NCBI RefSeq assembly: GCF_000723465.1
Contig: NZ_HF545616.1
Coordinates: forward strand, 1,984,001 to 2,048,000
Source of the DNA: Ruminococcus bicirculans (ex Wegman et al. 2014)
GTDB lineage: Bacteria; Bacillota; Clostridia; Oscillospirales; Ruminococcaceae
Length of the DNA: 64,000 bases
Reading direction: 5' to 3'
Positions within the stretch are counted from its first letter, which is position 1. Each line of letters opens with the position of its first letter. The notes beneath the pieces are model-generated. The model was not told the origin of the DNA, made no database searches, and saw nothing but the letters and a program-made list of their open reading frames with translations. A program made the translations under genes and the position numbers. This document shows positions 1-7,579 of the stretch, piece after piece.

Positions 1-189
1 AAGCTGCTCCTTAGGGTCAAGAGAAAAATGCTCGTTTGAGTGGTCTATGTTCGTGAGAAGATAGACCTTTTTTATTATCTTGTCACTGCCCTCTTTTACT
101 CCGCCGATAAGACCGCAGGCTTCGTTCGGAAGCTCGCTTTCAGCGTGGTGCAGTATCTTTTCATAATCGCTTTTGCTTAGTTTTATCAT
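1..189 (-). CDS. hcyD: JAMM/M67 metalloprotease, N-terminal part (HcyD-like)
   Basis: Partial gene running off the left edge; 63 codons are visible. It begins MIKLSKSDYEKILHHAESEL and continues with NEACGLIGG, the N-terminal signature of the M67 JAMM family, whose Glu assists zinc-bound water. The HxH zinc ligands would lie outside the window. Its ATG overlaps the stop of the upstream E1-like gene (ATGA), so the two are translationally coupled. In the Wolinella homocysteine pathway the equivalent protease trims the C-terminal extension of the sulfur carrier and may release the product. The adjacent carrier here ends in Gly-Gly-Gly-Gln and would need such trimming. Family call is good from sequence; the HcyD role is inferred from the operon. 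Confidence 0.75.
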   Translation of the reverse strand, partial: MIKLSKSDYEKILHHAESELPNEACGLIGGVKEGSDKIIKKVYLLTNIDHSNEHFSLDPKEQL

Positions 190-998
190 AGATGTACACC
201 GTCACATTCTGCCTGTTCATAGTCGATAAGCTCTGTGATAGTAGGGTGCTCGCCGCATACTGCACAGCCCTTTGTATCCTGAGGGAGCTTTACCTTTCTG
301 AACTCCATTTTAAGTGCGTCATAAGTAAGCAGATAACCTGTGAGAAGGTCGCCGACACCAAGGATATACTTGATAGCTTCCATTGCCTGCAGGCTTCCTA
401 TAACACCACCCATTGCGCCGATAACGCCTGCCTGCTTGCAAGTAGGAACAGCGTCCTTCGGAGGTGGGTTCTTGAACACGCATCTATAGCATGGTCCCTG
501 ACCTGGAACATAGGTCATGAGCTGACCCTTAAATCTGATGATACCGGCGTGTGAAAATGGCTTTTTAGCCATTACGCAGGCGTCATTGATAAGAAACTTT
601 GCAGGGAAATTATCAGTACCGTCGATAACGAAATCATAGTCCTTGATTATATCCATGATGTTCTCGCTGTCGATAAAGGTGCGGTATGTATTCACCTTAA
701 CGTCAGGATTGATAGCCTCCATTGTTTCCTTTGCGGAAAGAACCTTTGCCTTGCCAACGTCCTGAGTTGTGTGAATGATCTGTCTTTGCAGATTTGAGAG
801 ATCTACCTCGTCCGCGTCTGCAATGCCGATAGTGCCAACGCCTGCTGCGGCAAGATACATAGCGGCAGGTGCGCCAAGTCCGCCTGCGCCTATGATAAGA
901 ACCTTTGCGTTAAGAAGCTTTTTCTGTCCCTTTGCGCCAACCTCTTTAAGAATGATGTGGCGTGAGTAACGCTCAAGCTGTTCGTCTGTAAATGCCAT
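186..998 (-). CDS. hcyF: ThiF/MoeB/HesA-type E1-like adenylyltransferase (HcyF-like)
   Basis: 270 residues. Shows the nucleotide-binding loop GAGGLG near residue 38, the RxxR-type region DLSNLQRQ near 68, the catalytic Asp segment DGTDN near 127, and two CxxC zinc pairs (CYRC near 171 and CAVC near 247). This is the standard layout of enzymes that adenylate the C-terminal glycine of ubiquitin-like sulfur carriers and pass sulfur to it. The likely substrate is the small carrier encoded immediately upstream; the genes overlap as TAATG. The neighbourhood (metY, sulfite reductase, tusA-like) argues for homocysteine or cysteine synthesis rather than thiamine or molybdopterin synthesis. Cytoplasmic. 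Confidence 0.85.
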   Translation of the reverse strand: MAFTDEQLERYSRHIILKEVGAKGQKKLLNAKVLIIGAGGLGAPAAMYLAAAGVGTIGIADADEVDLSNLQRQIIHTTQDVGKAKVLSAKETMEAINPDVKVNTYRTFIDSENIMDIIKDYDFVIDGTDNFPAKFLINDACVMAKKPFSHAGIIRFKGQLMTYVPGQGPCYRCVFKNPPPKDAVPTCKQAGVIGAMGGVIGSLQAMEAIKYILGVGDLLTGYLLTYDALKMEFRKVKLPQDTKGCAVCGEHPTITELIDYEQAECDGVHL

Positions 999-1204
999 TA
1001 CTGTCCGCCTCCCATGAAGTAAAGAAATTCTACAACGTCGCCGTCTTTAAGAACTGTGCTTTCAAAAGCACCGCTCTCTACAAATTCGTCATTGATAGTT
1101 ACTGTAACGTACTGTGGTGTTTCAACGTTCTCGTCGATAACGAGCTGTGCCACTGTAAGTCCCTCTGCAACGTCCTTTTTATTGCCTGCTACTGTTATAG
1201 TCAT
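998..1204 (-). CDS. hcyS: ThiS/MoaD-like sulfur carrier with C-terminal GGGQ (HcyS-like)
   Basis: 68 residues from the ATG at 1204, chosen because AAGGAGAA sits 8 bases upstream; an ATG two codons earlier would be too close to it. A beta-grasp ubiquitin-like carrier ending FMGGGQ. ThiS and MoaD normally end in exposed Gly-Gly; here one Gln follows the glycines. In carriers of the HcyS, QbsE and CysO type, short extensions are removed by a JAMM protease before, or products are released after, thiocarboxylate formation. A JAMM gene lies in the same operon. Inferred job: carry sulfide as a C-terminal thiocarboxylate to MetY. The family call is firm; the pathway call rests on operon context. Confidence 0.8.
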   Translation of the reverse strand: MTITVAGNKKDVAEGLTVAQLVIDENVETPQYVTVTINDEFVESGAFESTVLKDGDVVEFLYFMGGGQ

Positions 1205-1216
1205 ATCCATTTCTCC

Positions 1217-1534
1217 TTAATCTATTGAATTTATTGTTTCGGCAAGCTGTGCTTTCTTTACAGCTCCCGTAAGTCTTGCTTTTTCTGCTCCGTCCTTGAA
1301 GAACACAAGTGTCGGAACGCTTGTGACGTTATATTTCTGAGCGGTTTCCCCGTCAAAGTTGATATTGAGCTTCACAAGCTTTATGCCCTCAGGGTTCTCC
1401 TCCTCAGTTTCCGCAAGAAGCGGTGACATTCGCTTACATGGAACGCAGGAATCTGAATAGAAATCTGCGATAACAAGCTTTCCTGCCTCGTTTATCTCGC
1501 TCTCGAAAGTATCCTTATTTGCTCTTACTGACAT
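1217..1534 (-). CDS. Thioredoxin-like protein with SCVPC active site
   Basis: 105 residues, full thioredoxin length, starting MSVRANKDTF. The redox motif reads FYSDSCVPCKRM, so the usual Trp before the first Cys is Ser and the dipeptide is Val-Pro instead of Gly-Pro. The cis-Pro segment TSVPTLVFF near residue 75 is intact. Likely a dithiol reductant dedicated to the sulfur operon, for example reducing sulfite reductase partners or persulfides on the TusA-like protein. Its ATG overlaps the upstream stop (TAATG). The fold assignment is secure; the specific partner is not known. Confidence 0.8.
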   Translation of the reverse strand: MSVRANKDTFESEINEAGKLVIADFYSDSCVPCKRMSPLLAETEEENPEGIKLVKLNINFDGETAQKYNVTSVPTLVFFKDGAEKARLTGAVKKAQLAETINSID

Positions 1535-1779
1535 TAATCTCCCACCTTTTGTACAATAAGGTCATAAGTGCCGTCCTCATTGTCAATGAGCTTCAATATC
1601 TTGTGACCCTCTTCCTTAATGCTTCTTGGAACGTTCTGAACAGGCTCGCCGTCATTCATTTTAATGGAAAGTATCTGTCCGTCGTCAAGCTCCTCAAGAG
1701 CTACCTTTGCCTTAACGAATGTTGTCGGGCAAACCACTGTGGTGATATCCACTGTATCGTCTATTTTAAAATCAGCCAT
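1534..1779 (-). CDS. TusA-family sulfur carrier protein
   Basis: 81 residues from the ATG at 1779, which is preceded by GGAGGTTTATAAC; an in-frame extension further upstream lacks this ribosome site and would run deep into the preceding gene. The motif VVCPTTFVKAKVALEEL near residues 14-30 corresponds to the CPxP-type loop of TusA, with the reactive Cys at the helix start (CPTT here rather than CPxP). TusA proteins relay persulfide sulfur. Its start overlaps the sulfite reductase stop by 8 bases, and it lies between sulfite reductase and thioredoxin genes, so a role relaying sulfide or persulfide toward the HcyS-type carrier is likely. This matches the Tus member of the Wolinella cluster. Confidence 0.8.
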   Translation of the reverse strand: MADFKIDDTVDITTVVCPTTFVKAKVALEELDDGQILSIKMNDGEPVQNVPRSIKEEGHKILKLIDNEDGTYDLIVQKVGD

Positions 1780-2635
1780 TGTTATAAACCTCCAGTATAG
1801 TATTTGTAAATTTCTCTCTGCCCACTCTGTCGATAGTGAACTTGAATCTTTCGCCAGCTTTTGCGTTATCGTCAAAGAACTGTATAGCGGTATCGCAAAT
1901 CTTCATAAGAGTTTCCTTATCCTCGATAAATGGGATAACAGTTTCGCCCTTGTTGATATGGTTGCCGAAAAGTCCGCCGAATGAAACTATATAGCCGTGG
2001 ATAGTATCCCACGCTTCTGTAGGACAAGCCTTAAAGCAGCGTCCGCAGAAATTGCACTTCTCTTTGTCAAGGACTATCTTTCCGTCCTCCATTGTAAGCG
2101 CACCCTGACGGCAAGCCTTTACGCACACGCCACAGCCGATACAATCAGCTTCACGCCACTCGACCTTTATGCCGCCCTTGATACCAACGTCATTTTCTTC
2201 CGCTTTAAGGCAGTTGTTCTGACAGCCTGTGATGCCGAACTTGAACTTGTGAGGAAGCTCCCTTGCGAAATATCTTTCGTCAAGCTCCTTTGCAAGAGCG
2301 TATGTATCTATACAGCCGCTTGGACAGACCGCAGCTCCTTGACAAGCTGTGATAGTTCTTACTCTCGGTCCGCAAACGCCAGGCTCTGTGTCGCCCTTTG
2401 CAAGAGCCGCTTTTACCTCGTCGATATCGTCAAGCTTTATAAAAGGTATCTCAACGCTCTGACGTGATGTAAGATGAACATAGCCCTCGCCGTATTTATC
2501 TGACACCTCTGCAATAGTTGCAAGCTGTTTTGCCGTAAGGTTTCCGCCCACAACTCTAAGTCTAAGTGAAAAGTTATTCTTCTGCTTCTGGCGCATGAAA
2601 CCGCCTTTTTTAAGTGTTGCGTAGTCAACTGCCAT
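1772..2635 (-). CDS. Siroheme/4Fe-4S sulfite (or nitrite) reductase fused to a ferredoxin domain
   Basis: 287 residues, start supported by AGGAGG eight bases upstream. The N-terminal half has the ferredoxin-like half-domain and siroheme region. The siroheme-coupled cluster is ligated by TACQGAAVC (C-x5-C near 118-124) and TGCQNNC (C-x3-C near 158-162). An inserted ferredoxin module follows with two full 4Fe-4S motifs, CIGCGVCVKAC and CNFCGRCFKAC. This compact single-repeat form resembles anaerobic AsrC/Sir-like enzymes. Expected reaction: six-electron reduction of sulfite to sulfide, supplying the sulfur carrier. Nitrite activity cannot be excluded by sequence, but the operon is sulfur-dedicated. 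Confidence 0.85.
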   Translation of the reverse strand: MAVDYATLKKGGFMRQKQKNNFSLRLRVVGGNLTAKQLATIAEVSDKYGEGYVHLTSRQSVEIPFIKLDDIDEVKAALAKGDTEPGVCGPRVRTITACQGAAVCPSGCIDTYALAKELDERYFARELPHKFKFGITGCQNNCLKAEENDVGIKGGIKVEWREADCIGCGVCVKACRQGALTMEDGKIVLDKEKCNFCGRCFKACPTEAWDTIHGYIVSFGGLFGNHINKGETVIPFIEDKETLMKICDTAIQFFDDNAKAGERFKFTIDRVGREKFTNTILEVYNNG

Positions 2636-2647
2636 AGTAAATTCCTC

Positions 2648-3874
2648 CTAAAGTTTTTCTATGGACTGTTTAAAGTCCTCGATCAGATCCGATGCGTCCT
2701 CTATTCCGACGCTTATCCTGATTGTGTCGCCGAACACGCCTGCGTTTATCTTCTGCTCCTCACTTCCGTGAGCGTAGATCGTACTTGCAGGGTGTATGAC
2801 CAGCGTTCTTGTATCTCCGATATTAGTTGCATTAGTTGCAAGCTTCAAGCCGTTTATAAGCTTGAAGGCTCTTTCCTTCGAGCCTGCTCTTATGGTGAGT
2901 ATAGCACCGCCCTTGCCGCCAAGTTCTTCCTGACAAAGGTCATAGAACGGGCTGGCTTTCAGTGCAGGATAGTTCACTTCAATGCCCTCACAGCTTTCAA
3001 AAAACTCCGCAAGCTTCAAAGCGTTATGGCAACATCGCTCCATTCTAAGACCCAGTGTTTCAAGTCCCACGCTGTTCATGAACGCATTCATTGGAGCAAG
3101 ACAGCCGCCCACGTTTCTCCATATGCCGTTTCTCAGCTTTGCGATATAAGCAAACTTCCCGAATTTCTTATATTCTGCCAGACCCTTGAATTTGTCATAA
3201 TCCCATTTGAAGTTTCCGCTGTCGATTATAACGCCGCTTATGGAATTTCCTCCGCCGTTTATATACTTTGACGTGGAATGTACCACGATATCAGCACCGT
3301 AGTCAAATGGATTTATAAGATAAGGTGTAGCCGTTGTGCTGTCAAGAATAAACACTGCACCGTTTTCATGGGCAAGGTCAGCCACCGACTTTATATCAAC
3401 TATTTCAAGATTAGGGTTTCCGATAAGCTCGGCAAAGACCGCTTTGGTCTTACTATTTATAATATGAGCTATTTCCTCTTTTGTAACGTGCTTTACGAAC
3501 TTGGTCTTGATACCGAATGCCGCAAGGTCACCGAAAAGGTCGATAGTGCCGCCGAAAAGGCCTGCGCCGCATATTATCTCGTCCCCTGCTTCAAGAATGT
3601 TCAGAAGCGACATTGTAACAGCCGCCATGCCTGATGAACACGCCACTGCGCCAACACCTTTTTCAAGTGTATTCATTCGGTTCTCAAAAGCCGCCACTGT
3701 CGGGTTGCTTATTCTTGTGTAAGCATATCCCGGTGCTTTATTATTGAATACTTTTTCAAGCTGCTCAGCCGACTCCTGCGCAAAGGCACTCACCTGATAT
3801 ATGGGAGTGAGCGTTGAGCCTGTTGTTTTCTCAGGTTCAAATCCGCCATGGAGCAATTTTGTATTGAATTTCAA
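2648..3874 (-). CDS. metY: O-acetylhomoserine sulfhydrylase (PLP enzyme)
   Basis: 408 residues, beginning MKFNTKLLHGGFEPEKTTGS. First gene of the leftward operon. The start is a TTG at 3874 behind AGGGGGCG. Cys/Met-metabolism PLP fold: ASSGMAA-like loop CSSGMAAVTM near 80, PLP-Asp region ILDSTTATPYL near 176, Schiff-base Lys in VVHSTSKYINGGG near 205, and the C-terminal SVGIEDASDLIEDF near 390. Uses O-acetylhomoserine and a sulfur donor to make homocysteine. In this operon the donor is plausibly the HcyS-type thiocarboxylate rather than free sulfide. Transcribed from a strong promoter with a CymR-like operator just upstream. Confidence 0.93.
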   Translation of the reverse strand: MKFNTKLLHGGFEPEKTTGSTLTPIYQVSAFAQESAEQLEKVFNNKAPGYAYTRISNPTVAAFENRMNTLEKGVGAVACSSGMAAVTMSLLNILEAGDEIICGAGLFGGTIDLFGDLAAFGIKTKFVKHVTKEEIAHIINSKTKAVFAELIGNPNLEIVDIKSVADLAHENGAVFILDSTTATPYLINPFDYGADIVVHSTSKYINGGGNSISGVIIDSGNFKWDYDKFKGLAEYKKFGKFAYIAKLRNGIWRNVGGCLAPMNAFMNSVGLETLGLRMERCCHNALKLAEFFESCEGIEVNYPALKASPFYDLCQEELGGKGGAILTIRAGSKERAFKLINGLKLATNATNIGDTRTLVIHPASTIYAHGSEEQKINAGVFGDTIRISVGIEDASDLIEDFKQSIEKL

Positions 3875-3951
3875 AGGAAACGCCCCCTGTTTTTCATTTT
3901 ATTATATAACCGCATACCTGTCAAGGTGCGATGTTCTTTGTTACTGTAGAT

Positions 3952-3992
3952 ATTATACAACATAAATCATATAAAGTCAATAGGATTACTAT
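3952..3992 (-). promoter_or_regulatory. Promoter of the metY sulfur operon with operator
   Basis: On the minus strand TTGACT (3975-3980) and TATAAT (3952-3957) are separated by exactly 17 bp. The near-palindrome ATAGGATTACTAT (3980-3992, plus-strand reading) abuts the upstream edge of the -35 box. The same 13 bases occur at the start region of the divergent Rrf2 gene. Confidence 0.85.
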
Positions 3993-4039
3993 AGATTTAA
4001 CATTTCTTTTAAAATATGCCCTTATTTTTATGAAAACTC

Positions 4040-4092
4040 TTGACAGTTTGCTCAAAAAAGTATAAAATATATTATGTTGATAGGATTACTAT
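4040..4092 (+). promoter_or_regulatory. Promoter of the Rrf2 regulator with matching operator
   Basis: TTGACA (4040-4045), 17-bp spacer, TAAAAT (4063-4068). The operator ATAGGATTACTAT at 4080-4092 covers the expected start of transcription, a position suited to autorepression. Confidence 0.8.
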
Positions 4093-4158
4093 GAATAATA
4101 GGACAAGTATAAAAAGCATGAGAAATGATAAGATTGTCATTTCTAGGGAGGTGCAGAA

Positions 4159-4611
4159 ATGAAAATTTCAACAAAAGTAGAATGTGGCATAATTGCCATT
4201 GCAGACATTGCAATGAACTCAGAAAACGGCGAAACAGTGACAGTATACAGCGTGGCAGAAAGACGTGGACTTTCAGGAAAATATCTTGAGCAGGTGCTTA
4301 CTTCTCTGAGGCAGGCAAGGCTCATAAAAGGCATAAAAGGCTCTAGGGGCGGATATATACTCAACAAAAAGCCGGAGAAGATAACACTCAAAGAAATAAT
4401 CGACGCTCTCGACCCATCGGTGCTTGGAAGCGATGTTGCGGTAGTAAATGACGAAAACACAGAATTTGCACAGGTGCTTGACGATTATATATGGCTGAGA
4501 TTAGAGAACAAGCTGAAAAGCTACACTGAGTCTATCACCCTCAGACAGCTCGTTGACTTCTATAATAAAAAGTCAGTAGAGAACGTTTCAGAGCCTATGT
4601 ATTACATCTGA
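4159..4611 (+). CDS. Rrf2-family transcriptional regulator, CymR-like
   Basis: 150 residues, start behind GGGAGGTG. N-terminal winged helix typical of Rrf2 (MKISTKVECGIIAIADIAM, then VYSVAERRGLSGKYLEQVL recognition helix, then RLIKGIKGSRGGYILNK wing). Only one Cys (residue 9) is present, so it lacks the three-Cys cluster ligands of IscR/NsrR. This points to a CymR-type regulator, which in Bacillus senses cysteine supply with CysK. Divergent to the metY operon, and the same 13-bp near-palindrome lies in both promoters, so it probably represses both. Specific name not assigned because the partner and ligand are not visible. Confidence 0.85.
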   Translation: MKISTKVECGIIAIADIAMNSENGETVTVYSVAERRGLSGKYLEQVLTSLRQARLIKGIKGSRGGYILNKKPEKITLKEIIDALDPSVLGSDVAVVNDENTEFAQVLDDYIWLRLENKLKSYTESITLRQLVDFYNKKSVENVSEPMYYI

Positions 4612-4640
4612 TTGACAAAAGTCGGCTTTCATTTTATAAT
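4612..4640 (+). promoter_or_regulatory. Promoter of the thioredoxin-reductase-like gene
   Basis: TTGACA (4612-4617) and TATAAT (4635-4640) with a perfect 17-bp spacer, starting one base after the stop of the Rrf2 gene. Confidence 0.85.
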
Positions 4641-4683
4641 TAGGGACAGAGAGTGTATACTATATATAAAGGATGTGTTTTTT

Positions 4684-5583
4684 ATGTATGACGTTATAAT
4701 AATAGGCAGTGGTCCTGCGGGGCTTACTGCGGCGATATATGCAGGCAGAGCAATGCTTTCCGCACTGGTGTGCGAAAAGGACTACATGGGTACAGGTCAG
4801 ATATCTGTTACAGACAGAGTTGAGAACTACCCGGGTCTTTACGGCATAAACGGCTATGACCTTGGAGAAAAGTTCAGAGAGCAGGCTGAAACTCTTGGTG
4901 CTGAGTTTTACGAGGGTGAGGCTGAAAGCTTTGAGAAAACAGCCGAGGGCTGGAAGGTCATATTCAAGGACGGCTCTGTAAAAGAAGGAAAAACTGTTAT
5001 TTACACCGCAGGTACTTCATATCGCCATCTTGACGTGGCAGGCGGTGAGAAACAGCGCATTTCTTACTGCGCAGTGTGCGACGGCTTCTTCTATAAGGAT
5101 AAAGTTGTGGCTGTTGTGGGCGGAGGAGATACTGCACTTGGTGACGCACTTTATCTTTCAAAGCTTGCAAAAACTGTTTACCTTATCCACAGACGTGACG
5201 AGTTCAGAGCAAATAAAGCTTTGCAGAAAAAGGTCGCTGAAACAGATAATATCGTGCCTGTTATGAGTGCAGTTATAAAAGAGGTAACAGGCGGCGAAAA
5301 TGCAGAGGGCGTTACCTATACGCAAAACGGCGAGGAAAAGAACATTGCCGTGGACGGAGTGTTCTGCGCAATCGGAAGCGTGCCGAATACACAAGCTTTA
5401 GAGGGCGTTTGCGAGCTTGACGAAAGCGGATATGTGAAAGCTGGCGAGGACGGGATCACCACTGCAAAGGGTCTTTTTGTGGCAGGAGATGTCCGTACTA
5501 CACCTCTAAGGCAGGTAATAACAGCAGCGGCAGACGGTGCAAACGCACTTTCTTCTGCGGAAAAATATATAATGGAGCTGTAA
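4684..5583 (+). CDS. Thioredoxin-reductase-like FAD/NAD(P) disulfide oxidoreductase
   Basis: 299 residues from the ATG at 4684, with AAAGGATG just upstream and its own promoter. FAD loop IGSGPAGLTAAIY near residue 8, redox pair YCAVCDG near 133, NAD(P) loop VVGGGDTAL near 152, and the C-terminal FAD motif GLFVAGDVRTTPLRQV near 260. Standard low-molecular-weight TrxB length. CAVC instead of CATC is a common Firmicute variant. Probable function: reduce thioredoxin or a thioredoxin-like protein, perhaps that of the neighbouring sulfur operon. Ferredoxin-dependent relatives look similar and cannot be excluded. Confidence 0.85.
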   Translation: MYDVIIIGSGPAGLTAAIYAGRAMLSALVCEKDYMGTGQISVTDRVENYPGLYGINGYDLGEKFREQAETLGAEFYEGEAESFEKTAEGWKVIFKDGSVKEGKTVIYTAGTSYRHLDVAGGEKQRISYCAVCDGFFYKDKVVAVVGGGDTALGDALYLSKLAKTVYLIHRRDEFRANKALQKKVAETDNIVPVMSAVIKEVTGGENAEGVTYTQNGEEKNIAVDGVFCAIGSVPNTQALEGVCELDESGYVKAGEDGITTAKGLFVAGDVRTTPLRQVITAAADGANALSSAEKYIMEL

Positions 5584-5593
5584 AAAGCGAAAC

Positions 5594-5634
5594 AAAGCGG
5601 TGTTGGAGCGTAAAACTCTGCACCGCTTTTTCTA
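5594..5634. terminator. Bidirectional terminator between converging genes
   Basis: Arms AAAGCGGTG (5594-5602) and CACCGCTTT (5621-5629) with T-rich sequence on the plus side and A-rich sequence on the other. It serves the rightward flavoprotein gene and possibly the leftward LysR gene. Confidence 0.75.
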
Positions 5635-5680
5635 TTCTATAGCGCAAAAAGGACGCTGTCACCAACGCCCCAAATTGCTT

Positions 5681-6586
5681 TTATATATTCACGCTTTCCT
5701 TTTCAAGCAGGCTGTCTATAAACCTCTGCACAGGCTCCGGAGTTTCATACTGGGAAGCCGTTACCGCACAGATGCTCCTTGGCGGTATCTGCTCTTTTGT
5801 GTTCACTCTGAAGATGTTCCCTGCCTCTATCTCCGCCTTGGTGGTGGCATACTGCATGAAACCTATGCCAAGATTGTTCTTTACCATCGGCATTACAAAG
5901 TTTATGGACGTAAGCTCGATATCAGGTCTTAACAGCAGGTTGTGCTGTCTGAATATATGGTCAAGATAGTTTCGGGTGGTGGTGGTGTTTTTAAGACAGA
6001 TAAGAGGATATTTCACAAGCTCATGCAGGGATATCTCCTTGTCTTTAAGATAGGAAAAACCGTTTCCTGCGGCAACGATATCCTGAAGCTTCTTTATCAC
6101 ATTTATGTTAAGCCCCGTTTTGTCTGCAAACGGCGAGGTAACTACCGCCACGTCTATTAGATTTGCCCTCAACGCTTCTATAGCGTCAGGGGTGGACATA
6201 CTGTCTATCTTTATCTGTATCTTCGGGTGTTCTCTGTGAAACTCTACTATTCGGTCGATAAGAAAGCTTTGCAGTGCCACCTCGCTTCCTCCAAGCCTTA
6301 CTATCGCCCTGTCACGCTCGCTTATCAGCGCAAGTTCCTCCTCTGCCGAGAATATATGCTTGCAGGCTATGGATATATGCTTAAAGAGCATCTCTCCGCC
6401 CGTTGTCAGCTCTACACCCTTTTTTGACCGCACAAAAAGCTTGCACCCAAGCTCGTCCTCAAGATTTTTTACGCATCGGCTTATGCTCGGCTGCGACAAA
6501 AACAGATAGTTCGCCGCCATTGTTATGTTCTGGAACTTTGCCACATAATAGAATATCTTATAATGCTCGAAATTTATCTCTCTCAT
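5681..6586 (-). CDS. LysR-family transcriptional regulator
   Basis: 301 residues from the ATG at 6586, preferred because AGAGAGGAAAGG precedes it at normal distance; an ATG seven codons earlier has no ribosome site. The N-terminal helix-turn-helix reads HYKIFYYVAKFQNITMAANY then LSQPSISRCVKNLEDELGCKLF, the canonical LysR signature. The C-terminal periplasmic-binding-like effector domain follows from about residue 90. Divergent from the ATP synthase operon with only about 270 bp between, so it may act on that promoter, but the ligand and regulon cannot be read from sequence. Confidence 0.88.
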   Translation of the reverse strand: MREINFEHYKIFYYVAKFQNITMAANYLFLSQPSISRCVKNLEDELGCKLFVRSKKGVELTTGGEMLFKHISIACKHIFSAEEELALISERDRAIVRLGGSEVALQSFLIDRIVEFHREHPKIQIKIDSMSTPDAIEALRANLIDVAVVTSPFADKTGLNINVIKKLQDIVAAGNGFSYLKDKEISLHELVKYPLICLKNTTTTRNYLDHIFRQHNLLLRPDIELTSINFVMPMVKNNLGIGFMQYATTKAEIEAGNIFRVNTKEQIPPRSICAVTASQYETPEPVQRFIDSLLEKESVNI

Positions 6587-6642
6587 AAACCTTTCCTCTC
6601 TATCCATACACTATGAGTATGTTTACAATAGAAAATATCTAT

Positions 6643-6671
6643 TTGACATATGCTTATGATTGTATTATAAT
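6643..6671 (+). promoter_or_regulatory. Promoter of the ATP synthase operon
   Basis: TTGACA (6643-6648), 17-bp spacer, TATAAT (6666-6671). Upstream lie TATGAGTATG-type repeats that could serve the divergent LysR protein. Confidence 0.85.
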
Positions 6672-6678
6672 ATATTCG

Positions 6679-6856
6679 TAGACAAAAAGCAAGTCTTACA
6701 TCACTGCGCCCATAGGGGGACGCATACAAAAAATAGTTTTATCATGATAAAATCAATGACGATTGCATTCAACCGCTGGGGGTAAACGGTGTAGACCTTA
6801 TTATACCCTTATGAGGCTGGCATTCTTATTGGTTTTATTTTTTTGGAGGTGATAAA
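6679..6856 (+). other. Untranslated leader of the atp operon
   Basis: About 178 bases between the inferred start of transcription and atpB. It contains a perfect 16-bp palindrome TTTTATCATGATAAAA (6737-6752) and a small hairpin ACCG/CGGT near 6772-6790. No atpI gene and no recognisable riboswitch are present. Role unknown. Confidence 0.4.
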
Positions 6857-7552
6857 ATGCTGGAGAGAATTTCCGAAAATCTTTCCGAGGCTATGCAAAA
6901 CAAAGTAGCTTTCAGGATACCGATTTTCGGAGGCATACCCGTTCCTGTGTCCTGCGTGGTAACATGGATAATAATGGCGATACTTGTGATAGCTTCAATA
7001 CTTCTCACAAGAAACCTTAAACTTATCCCTGACAGGAAACAGATGATGCTTGAATCATTCGTAGGCTTTCTCAGAGATTTCTTCAGAGAACAGCTGGGAG
7101 AAAAGGGTATGGCGTATTTTCCGTTCCTTGCAACTGTCATTATCTACATAGGCTTTGCGAACATCATCGGTCTGCTGGGCTTTACACCGCCTACAAAAGA
7201 CTTGAATGTTACCGCAGGACTTGCGATCATGAGCATTGTGCTTGTGGAGGTTGCAGGAATAAGAGCAAAAGGAACAAAGGGCTGGCTGAAAAGCTTTGCC
7301 AAACCTGTGGCGATAATCGCTCCGCTGAATGTAATGGAGCTTGTTATCAGACCGCTGTCGCTTTGTATGCGACTTTTCGGAAACGTGCTTGCGTCTTATA
7401 TCATCATGGAGCTTATCGACGCCGTTTGCCCGATAGTGATACCGCTGGCATTCTCGGCATACTTTGATATTTTCGACGGCTTCATTCAGGCATATGTTTT
7501 CGTGTTCCTCACGTCCCTGTTCATAAATGAAGCAATAGAGGACGACGACTAA
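6857..7552 (+). CDS. atpB: ATP synthase F0 subunit a
   Basis: 231 residues, start behind TTTGGAGGTG. Five to six hydrophobic helices, and the essential stator Arg in the segment SLCMRLFGNVLA near residue 174. Forms the half-channels for ion entry and exit next to the c-ring. First gene of the operon; an atpI gene is absent from the usual place upstream. Ion specificity cannot be read from this subunit alone. Confidence 0.95.
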   Translation: MLERISENLSEAMQNKVAFRIPIFGGIPVPVSCVVTWIIMAILVIASILLTRNLKLIPDRKQMMLESFVGFLRDFFREQLGEKGMAYFPFLATVIIYIGFANIIGLLGFTPPTKDLNVTAGLAIMSIVLVEVAGIRAKGTKGWLKSFAKPVAIIAPLNVMELVIRPLSLCMRLFGNVLASYIIMELIDAVCPIVIPLAFSAYFDIFDGFIQAYVFVFLTSLFINEAIEDDD

Positions 7553-7579
7553 GATAACAGAAATTCGGAGGTATGATCT

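Noticed and set aside
6679-6856. atp leader as a known riboswitch
   Set aside because: No conserved aptamer core that I recognise and no terminator before atpB.
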